This document shows positions 1-7,730 of a DNA stretch of 21,641 nucleotides, one piece after another. Within the stretch, counting starts at the first letter, position 1. Every line of letters begins with the position of its first letter. Below the pieces are notes generated by a model, which saw only the letters and a list, made by a program, of their open reading frames with translations, was not told the origin of the DNA and ran no database searches. A program made the position numbers and the translations under genes. This stretch comes from CAYIHX01 sp964363305 (GTDB lineage: Bacteria > Bdellovibrionota > UBA1018): the NCBI GenBank assembly GCA_964363305.1, contig CAYIHX010000061.1, positions 1-21,641 on the forward strand, given 5' to 3'.

Positions 1-790
1 AACCATCAATGGCTCCCTTAAAAGCTTGCAGCATCGCATCGGTACGCGCGAGCGATATGCCCGCGCTGTAACCGAGGTAAGCGCCTGCCACGTCGGAAAA
101 GAAGCCGTGGCCTTGCACGCGCACGACCCGAAACTCGTTTCTTCCGCCCAATTCCGACTCGATCTCGATGCGTAGCGCGAGGTCTGAATCATAGCGCGCG
201 TACTTCACGGCGAGCCACACGAACAAAACATTGATGCTGAACCCTTCACCTAAATCCAACCCGGCGCGCGAGCCGTAAGGAGCCTCGCCTTTTCCTTTGA
301 AATGACCATCAAACCAGGTCGGGTTCGCTCCGCTTTCGAGGTTGTCTTTCAACGGAAACTCGTTGTCGCGCGCCTTCATTCGTTCATCAAAGCCGTAGAA
401 AGCACGCTCGCCCTTCCAACCTGTCGAGAAATTCAAGGCGTCGACCCTGACTCGAACACGCGCCACGGGGAGGCTCGACCCGTTCCAGATCAACTCCGAA
501 TCGTCGCGCCGATCAGTGCCTTGAGCTTGACGAAGATTCTGCACCTCGACACGGGGCTCCTGAAGAATATAACGGCCGCTTTGAATCAAATGCGTACCGA
601 GCCGAGCACGATAGCCTTCGCCAAACGAGTAGAATTTTTGATCGGGCATCTGGATCACCGCCTCGTCGACTTGCTCGAGCTCGATCACTCGCTTGCCATC
701 GATCACGGGCGCGCGCGATGGCGCCTTCCCGGCCGCCCAAGCGGCTGGAGCGCAGAAAAGCGCAAAAATGAACAAATACTTCCGCATCAT
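1..790 (-). CDS. Exported protein of unknown function, 3' end beyond the window
   Basis: An uninterrupted reading frame of 263 codons runs from an ATG at 790 to the left edge with no stop, so the C-terminus is missing. The N-terminus MMRKYLFIFALFCAPAAWA, followed by AGKAPS, is a classic Sec signal peptide, so the mature protein should be periplasmic or outer-membrane. GAGG lies about eight bases upstream of the first of two adjacent ATGs. The gene starts only 5 bases after the stop of the preceding minus-strand gene, so the two are probably cotranscribed and translationally coupled. The mature part is rich in charged residues and short beta-like stretches, and its visible C-terminal part contains a glycine/alanine-rich segment (FFSDVAGAYLGYSAGISLA). 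I do not recognise the family. Exported pairs like this can belong to envelope complexes, but that is inference only. Confidence 0.75.
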   Translation of the reverse strand, partial: MMRKYLFIFALFCAPAAWAAGKAPSRAPVIDGKRVIELEQVDEAVIQMPDQKFYSFGEGYRARLGTHLIQSGRYILQEPRVEVQNLRQAQGTDRRDDSELIWNGSSLPVARVRVRVDALNFSTGWKGERAFYGFDERMKARDNEFPLKDNLESGANPTWFDGHFKGKGEAPYGSRAGLDLGEGFSINVLFVWLAVKYARYDSDLALRIEIESELGGRNEFRVVRVQGHGFFSDVAGAYLGYSAGISLARTDAMLQAFKGAIDG

Positions 791-795
791 CACCG

Positions 796-1749
796 CTACC
801 TCGTCAGCGCCATGGCCCGGCGGATCGTCACGAGATCGCCCGGCTTAATGCCGCGGGGGCCTCTCACTTCCGTCACGACGGCCATCGAAGAGATCGGATC
901 GACGGTGGTGGTCTGGGCGTAGGCCGCCACCCGGTAAGGATTGCAGCTGATCCCGATGGCATCATCGATACTCTCATAGATCGTGAAGGTCTGATTCTCG
1001 CCGATCAGGCTTTCCCAGCCTTGGTCGAAAATCAGAATGCCGGTCTGCGCATCGTAGTCTCGCACGTGCGCGCGCCAACCCAGGCGCTCCAGGTTGGTCG
1101 ACTGGGTAACCATCCTCTGCATGCCGTCTTTCATGATGCCGCGAAGCACCGCCCCCATTGGCGTATTGTAGATCAGCTCGGGACCGATCTTGAGGTCGCT
1201 GATGTTCACGTTGAATTCGAGGCTAAAGGCCGGAAACGGCTGTTGCGCGGTAGCTGCCGCGATTGAGGTGCAATCTTTCGCGTCGCACTTCATCAGTTTA
1301 AAATCCATCGCGATCACGCCGACCTTCACGCCCACCGCGCCCTCCAGACCGATGGACGGAGACTCGGTACTCGTCGGCGAGTAGCCAACGCGAATCTTAG
1401 CGCTCCCCACCTCCATCTGAAGCGTCGAGACGGCCGCTTCAATTTTCAAAGTCTCTTCGCAGAGATCGGCCTGCACGTGAGGCACTGAGGGAGCCAGTAA
1501 ACCGGTCTGCGCCACCGCCGTATGAAACATCACATCGAGGTCAGCCGAGAGATCCATCTCCTTGCCGTTCGGCAGGCGAAAGGCCCTCGTCCCGACGGGG
1601 CCGACCAGCACCTTCCGCATCGGCGAAGGAGTAGAAGGCCCCCCCGCAGACGGCGGCTTCTTCCCCGCCGCAAAGGCGAAGCTGGAAGAAAGCCCGCCCC
1701 CCAAAACAACGAGGGAAATCAGAACAGTACGCGATCGGGTGGTGACCAT
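796..1749 (-). CDS. Exported protein of unknown function, possible FlgT-C-like C-terminal fold
   Basis: 317 residues starting at MVTTRSRTVLISLVVLGGG, with a signal peptide ending near AFA-AGKK. The open frame extends further upstream, but the ATG at 1749 has AAGGA about eight bases before it and lies downstream of a good promoter at 1824-1852, so it is preferred. After a proline/serine-rich linker (about residues 30-45) come a Cys-containing central region (CEETLK, and KCDAKDC near residue 190) and a C-terminal part of short beta-like segments (ILIFDQGWESLIGENQTFTIY ... GIKPGDLVTIRRA). That last pattern recalls FlgT-C or CsgG-associated repeats, in which a residue stretch is followed by 'GD.V.I'; this is a weak resemblance, not a family call. 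It lies 5 bases before another exported protein gene and is its likely operon partner. Confidence 0.72.
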   Translation of the reverse strand: MVTTRSRTVLISLVVLGGGLSSSFAFAAGKKPPSAGGPSTPSPMRKVLVGPVGTRAFRLPNGKEMDLSADLDVMFHTAVAQTGLLAPSVPHVQADLCEETLKIEAAVSTLQMEVGSAKIRVGYSPTSTESPSIGLEGAVGVKVGVIAMDFKLMKCDAKDCTSIAAATAQQPFPAFSLEFNVNISDLKIGPELIYNTPMGAVLRGIMKDGMQRMVTQSTNLERLGWRAHVRDYDAQTGILIFDQGWESLIGENQTFTIYESIDDAIGISCNPYRVAAYAQTTTVDPISSMAVVTEVRGPRGIKPGDLVTIRRAMALTR

Positions 1750-1823
1750 CACTGCATCCTTTCCACCGACGGTGCGTGCGTCCCGCAACTGGCCGTCAGA
1801 GATAAAACCACAGGACAGGCTCA

Positions 1824-1852
1824 ATTATGAATAATATTTAACAATTATTCAA
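1824..1852 (-). promoter_or_regulatory. Predicted sigma70 promoter for the exported-protein pair
   Basis: On the minus strand a -35 box TTGAAT (1847-1852) is followed after exactly 17 bases by a -10 box CATAAT (1824-1829), in a locally AT-rich stretch. A start site near 1817 gives a leader of about 68 nt to the ATG at 1749. No competing plus-strand gene starts here. The call rests only on box match and spacing. Confidence 0.6.
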
Positions 1853-2002
1853 GCATAATAAACTCCATCTTTTCCATATGATAGAGCAAGAACCTCAAGT
1901 GCCGCCTCTTTTTAGAAGATCAGCTCTCCCTGACTGATCGGCAAACGGTGCCCAGTCTTGATGCGCAGAGGGTCATACCCCCTTCCATTGGGACCGCCCG
2001 AA

Positions 2003-2077
2003 AAGGGAGATCAAACATCAACTTCCCGCAAAAAAAGCCCCGACTGCCGCCCCGGAAGTTGATGTTTGATCTCCCTT
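2003..2077. repeat. 24-bp perfect inverted repeat around a 27-base spacer
   Basis: Arms 2003-2026 and 2054-2077 are exact reverse complements (the left arm begins AAGGGAGATCAAACATC). The spacer 2027-2053 holds a run of seven A followed by C-rich sequence. The minus-strand transcript of the MotB-like gene would fold this into a 24-bp hairpin, with the gene's stop codon (2018-2020) inside one arm; four T follow in the minus direction. It may act as a terminator or mRNA 3' stabiliser, or be the trace of a small inserted element. Confidence 0.85.
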
Positions 2078-2692
2078 CCTTGAGGGCCGAATCACCCACT
2101 CCAAGCGCCGGTTCAAAGCGCGCCCCTCAGGCGTCTTCTCCCGCGACAACGGTCCGTTCACACCATGCGCGCTGATGACGACTCGCGGAGCGAGCGCAGG
2201 CACGCGCTCAAGCCAGTGCTTGACCACTCCCTTCGCTCGCGCGAGCGAAAGCTCCCAGGTCGAGGAGTAGCCGGACGAAGAAAGCTCCTCGGAGAGGTCC
2301 GCATAGCCGATCACCTCCACCGCTGCGCCCGAACGTTCGAGGATTCGCGCAACGTGATCGACGAAAGCCTCATACCGGATGGGCAACTGAGACTCGCCCG
2401 CATCGAAAAACTGGAAGAGCTTCACTCGAAAGGTCTCGGCCCCCTGCTCAATTCGCACCCATTTCTGAAACTCCCGTGGTCCCCACTCGAGCGCAGCCGC
2501 CTCTTCTATGGCTTCAGCCAACGCCCCCAGCTTCACTGGTGACGCATTCTCGGCCGCCTTCGGCGCGACGACCGCGCCCCCCCGCGGCGGCATTGCCGAG
2601 AGCGCGACGAAGAGCGCGAACAGCAGCATCATCAGCGCCGCGAAAGGGAGGTGCCACGCGTTCGCCGCGCTTCCCTTAGCGTCCGGCTTCAC
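2018..2692 (-). CDS. MotB/OmpA-domain protein lacking the proton-binding Asp
   Basis: 224 residues, GTG start at 2692 with GAGG upstream, overlapping the end of the MotA-like gene by 17 bases. A short cytoplasmic N-terminus is followed by one membrane helix (about residues 13-34, WHLPFAALMMLLFALFVAL), a linker, and an OmpA-like peptidoglycan-binding domain (about 85-202) with VIGYAD, LARAKGVVKHWL and LNRRLEW motifs. The architecture is that of MotB stator subunits. Aligning the helix with the usual W..AYADF.TAMMAFF places Ala19 where MotB has its essential Asp; no acidic residue lies in the helix. It is therefore unlikely to be a standard proton-driven flagellar stator. It could be a divergent stator-like or cell-wall-anchored complex. 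The last roughly 15 residues are encoded by an inverted repeat and are probably not conserved. Confidence 0.82.
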   Translation of the reverse strand: MKPDAKGSAANAWHLPFAALMMLLFALFVALSAMPPRGGAVVAPKAAENASPVKLGALAEAIEEAAALEWGPREFQKWVRIEQGAETFRVKLFQFFDAGESQLPIRYEAFVDHVARILERSGAAVEVIGYADLSEELSSSGYSSTWELSLARAKGVVKHWLERVPALAPRVVISAHGVNGPLSREKTPEGRALNRRLEWVIRPSRKGDQTSTSGAAVGAFFAGS

Positions 2693-3428
2693 GGATCAAC
2701 ACCTCAAGGCGTTCTTTGAGAAACTGCGGATTCAATCCCTCGAGGATTCCAGTCACACCCAGACGCACCACCTGCCGAGCGCGCACCCGCTCGGCGGCGT
2801 TTCTCCGCAACTTCGCCGCGACCGGCAAAAAAACGAGATTCGACAGCGCCAACCCGTAGAGCACGGAAACAAACGCGACGGAGATCCCTGCCCCGAGCTT
2901 CGCAGGTTCGCTCAGAAGGCCCATCACCTGAATCAAGCCGAGCACTGCGCCAATAATCCCCACGGTTGGCGCATACGCACCCGCCGCCTCGAAAACGTGC
3001 GCAGCCCGCTCTTCCGCCTGAAGAAGCAGATCGATCTCGCTGTCGATGATCTCCTTCACGGTCGCGGCCTCGAACCCATCGATCACATATTTGATCGTGC
3101 GCTGAAAAAGGGGGTCGCGAATTGAGGCTCGACTCCCCTCTACGGCCAGCACCCCTTCTTTCCGGGCGATGAGGGCAATCCGCACGATATCCTCGACCAC
3201 CGGCTTCGAATCGAGATCCACCCGAACAAAGATCGAGGGTACCGCCGACAGGGCGCGCAGCAGATCCTTCATCGGAAATGAAAGCATCACCGCCCCCCAG
3301 GTTCCGATCACTACGATCCAGACCGCCCCGGGCTGCAGCAACGCGAGCAACTCGCCGCCACCGAAAATCTGGGCGCCAATGACCGAAGCCGATGCGAGAA
3401 AACATCCAAAGAGAGACGCGACATCCAT
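2676..3428 (-). CDS. MotA-family membrane channel protein
   Basis: 250 residues from the ATG at 3428 (MDVASLFGCFLAS). An upstream in-frame TTG at 3464 is possible but lies in the divergent gene's ribosome binding site. Four membrane helices are expected: about 3-22, 32-51, 148-172 and 180-203. The MotA/PomA signature GAYAPTVGIIGAVLGL starts near residue 150. The cytoplasmic charged residues that contact the flagellar rotor in MotA seem to have counterparts in IARKEGVLAVEG (Arg89, Glu97). It overlaps the MotB-like gene, with which it should form a membrane complex. It is divergent to the plus-strand membrane protein gene across only 36 bases, so its promoter must lie partly inside that gene. 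The missing Asp in its partner leaves the energy source and role of the complex open. Confidence 0.87.
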   Translation of the reverse strand: MDVASLFGCFLASASVIGAQIFGGGELLALLQPGAVWIVVIGTWGAVMLSFPMKDLLRALSAVPSIFVRVDLDSKPVVEDIVRIALIARKEGVLAVEGSRASIRDPLFQRTIKYVIDGFEAATVKEIIDSEIDLLLQAEERAAHVFEAAGAYAPTVGIIGAVLGLIQVMGLLSEPAKLGAGISVAFVSVLYGLALSNLVFLPVAAKLRRNAAERVRARQVVRLGVTGILEGLNPQFLKERLEVLIREAGR

Positions 3429-3464
3429 GCGCCCCAAGTGTAGCCTGGTGAAGGGAGGTGTCAA

Positions 3465-4865
3465 ATGGGCAAGGGAAACGAATTCGAAGATCCGGACCTC
3501 CTGGGTGGCAAGCCCGTCGTCGTAGGAATCTCAGGAGCAAGAACTCCCACGAGTCCGATCCTCCTTGCCCTCGCGCGCGGAGCGGACAGCTCTCTCGTCT
3601 TGCTGATTTTTCTCGGGGCGCTCACCCTGTCGCGACTGCCACCCTTTCCCGGCATTCCACAACTCCTCCTCTTGCTTTCGGCCATTCTGATCCCCTTCGG
3701 CGCTCGCCTGCTCGTCGGCGTAACGCCTGGAGAAGCGCTGACCCGCACTCGGAAAAACCCAAAGAGGCCCGGCTACACTTCGCGCCCGGACCTGGACGGC
3801 CTCCACCTCGCCTCCCTGGCCGGAGCCATCGTTCTCCTCTTTTTGACCACTGGCTGGCTCGCGGCGCGCGCCTTGTTTCTGCATCCCCTCTTCGCTCCCG
3901 TAGAAGCGAAAACACTTCCCGCTTTTATTCCTCCACTTCAATCGCCGGACTTCTGGGTGCGCGCGCATTTTTACTCTCTCGGAGCCTGGCCCGCCCGACC
4001 CTTTCAGCAGAAAGTCGTCTATTCCCTTCCCTATGAGGCAGGACCGCCCATCCTGTTTCCGGGCCGCATCGTCGCGCAATGGCTTCCCCTCGAAATCAGC
4101 GTCACCTTCGAGGGACCCAAAACACCGGACGGCCTGCGAGACGCCGCTGGAAAAGCGGTGGCCCGGGACACGCTCCGAGAATGCTTCCTCAGCGGAAGCC
4201 TCGCCTGGGATTGCCTGCGGTACCGAAAAGCGCTCCTCAGTCGCCCTCTCGACGAGATTGAACGCGGGATGCGAGGCGTGCCCCATTATCGCCTCGAATG
4301 GCTCAGCGTCTCGAACCCGCAGTTGCCGCCGATCGAATGGCCCGAAGGCCTTCGAATCACGGCCACGCTCAACGGAAAAACCCAAATCCGCTTCGTCGCC
4401 GTCACCTGGGGCGGAACCGAGCAAGCATTCTTCCTCACTCACCAGGGAGGAGAAAAGGGCCTCCTCGCGGAAAGATTGTTCGAACAGTCGCTCCAAAGTC
4501 TCAAACTCACCGACGATCTCGATACCCTCCGCGCCTGGTCGGAGCGGGATCTGCTCGAAATCCACATGAAGGAGCTCGAACAACTGGATTGGAAATCCGA
4601 CGAGTTTTTCGATCGGGTGACCACGATTCAGTCCGTGTTGCTTTCGCGCATCTCCGTCCAACCGAAAGATTACGACGCCTACTTCCATCTCGGGGGCACC
4701 TCCTCCCTTCTGATCCGCCACGCCCTGGCGGCCAGCCACCCGGAAATCGCGGCGGCGGCGCAGAAAACGCTGTTCTCCGCGTGGAAATACGCACACGACG
4801 TCAAACCTCAAGACCCCCGCGGGTTTCAGCTCGAACGCCTCTGGGACGAGCTGAAGGAGAAATGA
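3465..4865 (+). CDS. RDD-like integral membrane protein
   Basis: 466 residues, ATG at 3465 with a strong GGGAGG ribosome binding site at 3453-3458. The N-terminal third carries three predicted membrane helices (about residues 40-58, 65-88 and 114-140). The order 'RGAD', helix, helix, 'LLVGVTPGEALTRTR' resembles the RDD domain (Arg-Ala-Asp near helix 1 and a TPG motif after helix 2), although it is divergent. The remaining roughly 320 residues are soluble and charged, without a family I can name; they include SVTFEGPKTPDGLRDAAGK and an acidic/aromatic C-terminal region. The stop lies four bases before the start of the Hsp70-like gene, so the two are cotranscribed and probably work together, perhaps as a membrane protein served by a dedicated chaperone (inference). 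Confidence 0.75.
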   Translation: MGKGNEFEDPDLLGGKPVVVGISGARTPTSPILLALARGADSSLVLLIFLGALTLSRLPPFPGIPQLLLLLSAILIPFGARLLVGVTPGEALTRTRKNPKRPGYTSRPDLDGLHLASLAGAIVLLFLTTGWLAARALFLHPLFAPVEAKTLPAFIPPLQSPDFWVRAHFYSLGAWPARPFQQKVVYSLPYEAGPPILFPGRIVAQWLPLEISVTFEGPKTPDGLRDAAGKAVARDTLRECFLSGSLAWDCLRYRKALLSRPLDEIERGMRGVPHYRLEWLSVSNPQLPPIEWPEGLRITATLNGKTQIRFVAVTWGGTEQAFFLTHQGGEKGLLAERLFEQSLQSLKLTDDLDTLRAWSERDLLEIHMKELEQLDWKSDEFFDRVTTIQSVLLSRISVQPKDYDAYFHLGGTSSLLIRHALAASHPEIAAAAQKTLFSAWKYAHDVKPQDPRGFQLERLWDELKEK

Positions 4866-4869
4866 CGGC

Positions 4870-6171
4870 GTGACCGAAATTGTTAAGACAGTGAACAAAC
4901 GGTGCCAGGCACCGCAGGCGATCGGCATCGACTTTGGCACATCCAACAGCGCGGCCTCGGTGCTGCTCGCAGACGGGAGTGCTCGCATGGTTGAGCTCGA
5001 TCCGCCTGGACCGCCGGCCGAGCTGCTCAAAACCCTGCTCTATTTTCCGACACGCACGGAAGCTTTCTTCGGAGGCGCGGCGATTCACGAGTACTTCGAC
5101 CGCGACCGCGAGGGGCGCTTCTTTCAATCGATCAAACGCCTGCTCACGTCGGCTGAGTTCAAGGGCACCGTCGTGCACAATCAGTTTCTCTCACTGGAAG
5201 AGCTGATCGCGCGCTTTCTCAAGGAGATGAGAAAGCGGATTGAGGCTCGGATCGGAGTGATTCCGGAATCAGTTCCCTGGATGATGGGCCGACCGGCTCG
5301 CTACTCGCTCGATCCTCAAAGGGAAGAGCTTGCACTCGCTCGATTCCGACGCGCCTGCGACCTGGCTGGAATCTCACGCCCCCGATTCATCGAAGAGCCC
5401 CGCGCGGCCTCGCTCACCTATCGCCCGCGCAGCGATCATCCCGAGACCGTGCTCGTCGCCGACCTCGGAGGAGGTACTTCTGATTTCACGCTGATGAACG
5501 TCAAGCGAGGCGCGCCCTCCGAGATTCTCGCCAACTACGGAGTCCCCGTCGCTGGCGACGCCCTCGACTCAGCCTTCGTCGTCTCTCGCCTCAATCGCTT
5601 CTTCGGTTCTGAGATCCGGTACCAACGACCTTTTTCAGAAAACATCCTGACGATGCCGACCTCCTTCACGCGCCTGCTTCCGAAGTGGCATCAGCACGCG
5701 TTCCTCAAAGAAAAAGATACCTGGAACTTCATCCTGAACCTTCGCAAAGAGATCGTCGATCCCAAAGACCAGGCCTATCTCGAAAATCTGCTCACCCTCG
5801 TGGAGGACAACCTGGGCTACGCCCTTCATCGCGAGGTCGAAAAACTCAAGGTGACCCTCAGCCGGAATACCACCACAGAATTTGTTTTCAAGAGCTACCC
5901 GATCGACATCCGAATCCCCGTCACCCGCGACGAGTACGAGCAGCTCATCACCGACCCGGCCCGCACCATCCAGGAGGCCGCGAGTGAAACCGCACGCCTC
6001 GCCGCCGTCGATGCGAGCAGCGTCCATTTCGTCTACTTCACCGGAGGCACCTCGCAGGTTCCCCTGATTCGATCGAAGATCCTGCAGGCCTTCCCGAACG
6101 CCCAAACCGTCGATCAGGATGCCTTCACCTCCGTCGCGGCCGGTCTGGCACTGTCCTCACTGACGGGGTGA
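4870..6171 (+). CDS. yegD: YegD-type Hsp70-like chaperone (ATPase domain only)
   Basis: 433 residues, GTG start at 4870 with AAGGAG ending nine bases upstream. All actin/Hsp70 nucleotide motifs are visible: phosphate-1 IGIDFGTSNSAASV (about 18-31), phosphate-2 VLVADLGGGTSDFTL (about 194-208) and the adenosine motif VYFTGGTSQVPLIR (about 393-406). The protein ends there, with no peptide-binding domain; YegD-family proteins are of this length. Residues 4-16 are encoded by a dispersed palindromic module (4879-4917), so the N-terminal tail before AIGIDFG is probably acquired and the ancestral start may have been nearer the phosphate-1 motif. The gene abuts the convergent thioredoxin gene with no intergenic base: the two stop codons together read TGATCA. 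Confidence 0.85.
   Translation: MTEIVKTVNKRCQAPQAIGIDFGTSNSAASVLLADGSARMVELDPPGPPAELLKTLLYFPTRTEAFFGGAAIHEYFDRDREGRFFQSIKRLLTSAEFKGTVVHNQFLSLEELIARFLKEMRKRIEARIGVIPESVPWMMGRPARYSLDPQREELALARFRRACDLAGISRPRFIEEPRAASLTYRPRSDHPETVLVADLGGGTSDFTLMNVKRGAPSEILANYGVPVAGDALDSAFVVSRLNRFFGSEIRYQRPFSENILTMPTSFTRLLPKWHQHAFLKEKDTWNFILNLRKEIVDPKDQAYLENLLTLVEDNLGYALHREVEKLKVTLSRNTTTEFVFKSYPIDIRIPVTRDEYEQLITDPARTIQEAASETARLAAVDASSVHFVYFTGGTSQVPLIRSKILQAFPNAQTVDQDAFTSVAAGLALSSLTG
4879..4917 (+). repeat. Dispersed palindromic module, copy 1
   Basis: The sequence ATTGTTAA, 13 bases, then CGGTGCCAGGCACCGCAG matches 10471-10509 in both blocks and in spacing. It holds two dyads: GTTAA-N5-TGAAC (one mismatch) and the perfect CGGTGCC-A-GGCACCG (4900-4914). 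It lies wholly inside the first codons of the Hsp70-like gene. Confidence 0.8.
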
Positions 6172-6606
6172 TCAGACCCACTGGGACAGATAGCGCTTCA
6201 GCTCCTGAGGAGGGAGCGCGCCCGAAGTCCGATCGACCTCGACGCCGCCCTTGAACACGATGAGCGTGGGGATGCCCCGAATCTGATAGGCCTGGGCGGC
6301 GAGCGAATGCGCCTCGGTATCGAGCTTGGCAAAAACAAATTTGCCCGCCCATTCTTGGGCCACGGCCTGAAAAGTAGGCGCGAAAGCTTTACACGGGCCG
6401 CACCACTCCGCCCAGAAATCGACCACGGTCGGAATGTCCGCGCTCCGAATCAACTTATTCAGCCCGGTGCCGCTGACTTCCTGCACCCCGTTCCTCAGAG
6501 GAAGCGCCGCCTTGCAGCTTCCACACACCGGCGCGGCCTCCCGAGCCCGCTCCACCTCGACACGATTCAATTTCTCGCAACTCGCGCATACGACCCAGTT
6601 CTTCAC
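6172..6606 (-). CDS. trxC: Thioredoxin 2 (TrxC) with N-terminal zinc-binding region
   Basis: 144 residues. The N-terminal CxxC pairs Cys7/Cys10 (CASC) and Cys28/Cys31 (CGSC) form the zinc-binding region of thioredoxin 2. A full thioredoxin fold follows, with the redox motif WCGPC (Cys69/Cys72) and the cis-proline loop in IRGIPTLIVF. The length fits TrxC. No signal peptide is present, so it is cytosolic. It reduces protein disulfides and, in this setting, probably persulfides. The start is a GTG at 6606 overlapping the stop of the OsmC-like gene (GTGA), so translation is coupled. It is the last gene of the minus-strand set headed by the ArsR-type regulator. Confidence 0.92.
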   Translation of the reverse strand: MKNWVVCASCEKLNRVEVERAREAAPVCGSCKAALPLRNGVQEVSGTGLNKLIRSADIPTVVDFWAEWCGPCKAFAPTFQAVAQEWAGKFVFAKLDTEAHSLAAQAYQIRGIPTLIVFKGGVEVDRTSGALPPQELKRYLSQWV

Positions 6607-6989
6607 GTGATGACCTCCAGCTTGGGTGGATTCAAAAGATGCTTCTTCACCGTACAGCCGTTCGCCGCCGCGACGACGCTGGCGCGGTACTTCTCCGGAA
6701 ATGAGGCGGGCAGCTGAATCTTGATCTGAATGTCCGTGACCATGTGGGTCTTCTCATCGCGCTTCGAGGTCTGCACGATTTCAATGCCCTCGGTCGAAAT
6801 CCCACGCGCCTGGCAAAAGCTCTGCACGAAAAAACCCGCACACGTGGCAAGCGACGCAAGAAACAGCTCAAAGGGCGCCGGAGCCTCGCTGCCTCCGCCA
6901 TCCTTCGCGGGCTGATCGGTCACCACGTGGTAACCTCGAAAATGACCAACGACCTTCTGGTTCCCGGCTAACTCGACTTTGATTTCCAT
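6603..6989 (-). CDS. OsmC/YhfA-family thiol protein
   Basis: 128 residues from the ATG at 6989, which has GAGGG a few bases upstream (the open frame extends further up without a better start). It shows the OsmC pattern: PAPFELFLASLATCAGFF with Cys50 and a second Cys112 in ANGCTVKKHLL. OsmC/Ohr proteins use these two Cys residues to reduce organic hydroperoxides, and some also act on persulfides. The gene starts 7 bases after the rhodanese stop and overlaps the thioredoxin start by four bases, so it belongs to the same operon. Thioredoxin is a plausible recycling partner (inference). Confidence 0.88.
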   Translation of the reverse strand: MEIKVELAGNQKVVGHFRGYHVVTDQPAKDGGGSEAPAPFELFLASLATCAGFFVQSFCQARGISTEGIEIVQTSKRDEKTHMVTDIQIKIQLPASFPEKYRASVVAAANGCTVKKHLLNPPKLEVIT

Positions 6990-6996
6990 AAATCCC

Positions 6997-7350
6997 TCAC
7001 ACCACGGTGTTCGTCCAAGGGCCGGCATTCACGACGTCCTTGAATCCCATTTTCCGCAAAGCCACCGCCGCCATCCCGCTTCGGGTGCCCGAAGCGCAAC
7101 ACAGGACGATCGTCTTGCTCCGATCGAGTTTCCCCGCTCGGCTCGAAAGCTCATTCAGCGGGATATTCACGCTCCCCTCGCGAGCGCCTCCCTTAAACTC
7201 CGCCGCGCTTCGCACATCGACGACGATCGCACCTTGCCGAATCAAAGCGGGAATCTTGCCCTTGACCGCGCGGAACCTGAAGAACCGCCACCCCAAGAAA
7301 GCCACGAAAAGAGCCGGAATCAGATACTGCTGCAAATTCGAGAGATCCAT
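6997..7350 (-). CDS. Membrane-anchored rhodanese-domain protein
   Basis: 117 residues. The ATG at 7350 is chosen because GGAGG lies six bases upstream; a second in-frame ATG at 7356 directly abuts that site and is unlikely. One N-terminal membrane helix (about residues 8-24, QYLIPALFVAFLGWRFF) precedes a rhodanese domain with VVDVRSAAEF and the active loop CCASGTRSG, catalytic Cys85. It would carry sulfane sulfur as a Cys-persulfide. It lies between the ArsR-type regulator (29-base gap) and the OsmC-like gene (7-base gap). Confidence 0.9.
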   Translation of the reverse strand: MDLSNLQQYLIPALFVAFLGWRFFRFRAVKGKIPALIRQGAIVVDVRSAAEFKGGAREGSVNIPLNELSSRAGKLDRSKTIVLCCASGTRSGMAAVALRKMGFKDVVNAGPWTNTVV

Positions 7351-7379
7351 GGACATCCTCCTGCGGGTAAAACCGCCCA

Positions 7380-7688
7380 TCAACAATAAATTTGGCGAAT
7401 GGCTCCGAGTAAGTCGACCAGCTTCGCATCCGCCACCCTGTAATAGACGAAGTAGTGCTCCCGGCGGCTGGAGACGATCCCCTCGTCCTTCATTCGCCCC
7501 AGAAACTGCGACATCGCCGACTGAGAAATCCCGCAAAACTCCGTGAGGTCATTCACGGTGCGCTCGCTCCGCATCAGCCTGCACAAGATCTTCAAACGTA
7601 CCGGATGAGCCAGCGACTTCAAGAGCTGGCTGACATCGTCGCAGTTTTGAAGAATCGCCCGAGCAGTGGGTTCGGATGCGGAACTCAT
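7380..7688 (-). CDS. ArsR-family regulator of the SqrR/BigR persulfide-sensor type
   Basis: 102 residues, ATG at 7688. It has a winged helix-turn-helix with LAHPVRLKILCRL, a recognition helix around ISQSAMSQFLGRMKDEG, and the wing SSRREHYFVYYRV. Two Cys, in RLKILC (Cys36) and at the C-terminus IYC (Cys102), are 66 residues apart, which is the spacing I recall for the sensing pair of SqrR (41/107) and BigR (42/108). These proteins form an intramolecular tri- or tetrasulfide with reactive sulfur and release DNA. An extra Cys52 is present. A perfect 15-nt palindrome lies 26 bases upstream, between this gene and the divergent rhodanese gene. Expected role: repressor of both flanking gene sets. 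Confidence 0.88.
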   Translation of the reverse strand: MSSASEPTARAILQNCDDVSQLLKSLAHPVRLKILCRLMRSERTVNDLTEFCGISQSAMSQFLGRMKDEGIVSSRREHYFVYYRVADAKLVDLLGAIRQIYC

Positions 7689-7713
7689 ATTACTCTTGTA
7701 TCATATAACATTC

Positions 7714-7728
7714 GTGCTAGGCTAGCAC
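7714..7728. promoter_or_regulatory. Palindromic operator candidate for the ArsR-type regulator
   Basis: GTGCTAG-G-CTAGCAC is a perfect 7+1+7 palindrome. It ends two bases before the plus-strand rhodanese ATG (7731) and begins 26 bases before the minus-strand regulator ATG (7688). TATAAC at 7704-7709 could be a plus-strand -10, which would put the start site inside the palindrome. A protein bound here could block both directions. Confidence 0.65.
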
Positions 7729-7730
7729 TT

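Noticed and set aside
302..922. Plus-strand open frame of 206 codons
   Set aside because: It overlaps two minus-strand genes with signal peptides and tight operon spacing, and has no recognisable domain.
3531..5030. Minus-strand open frame of 499 codons opposite the RDD-like gene
   Set aside because: It is a high-GC antisense shadow: it has no family features, while the plus strand has membrane helices, a strong ribosome binding site and coupling to the Hsp70-like gene.
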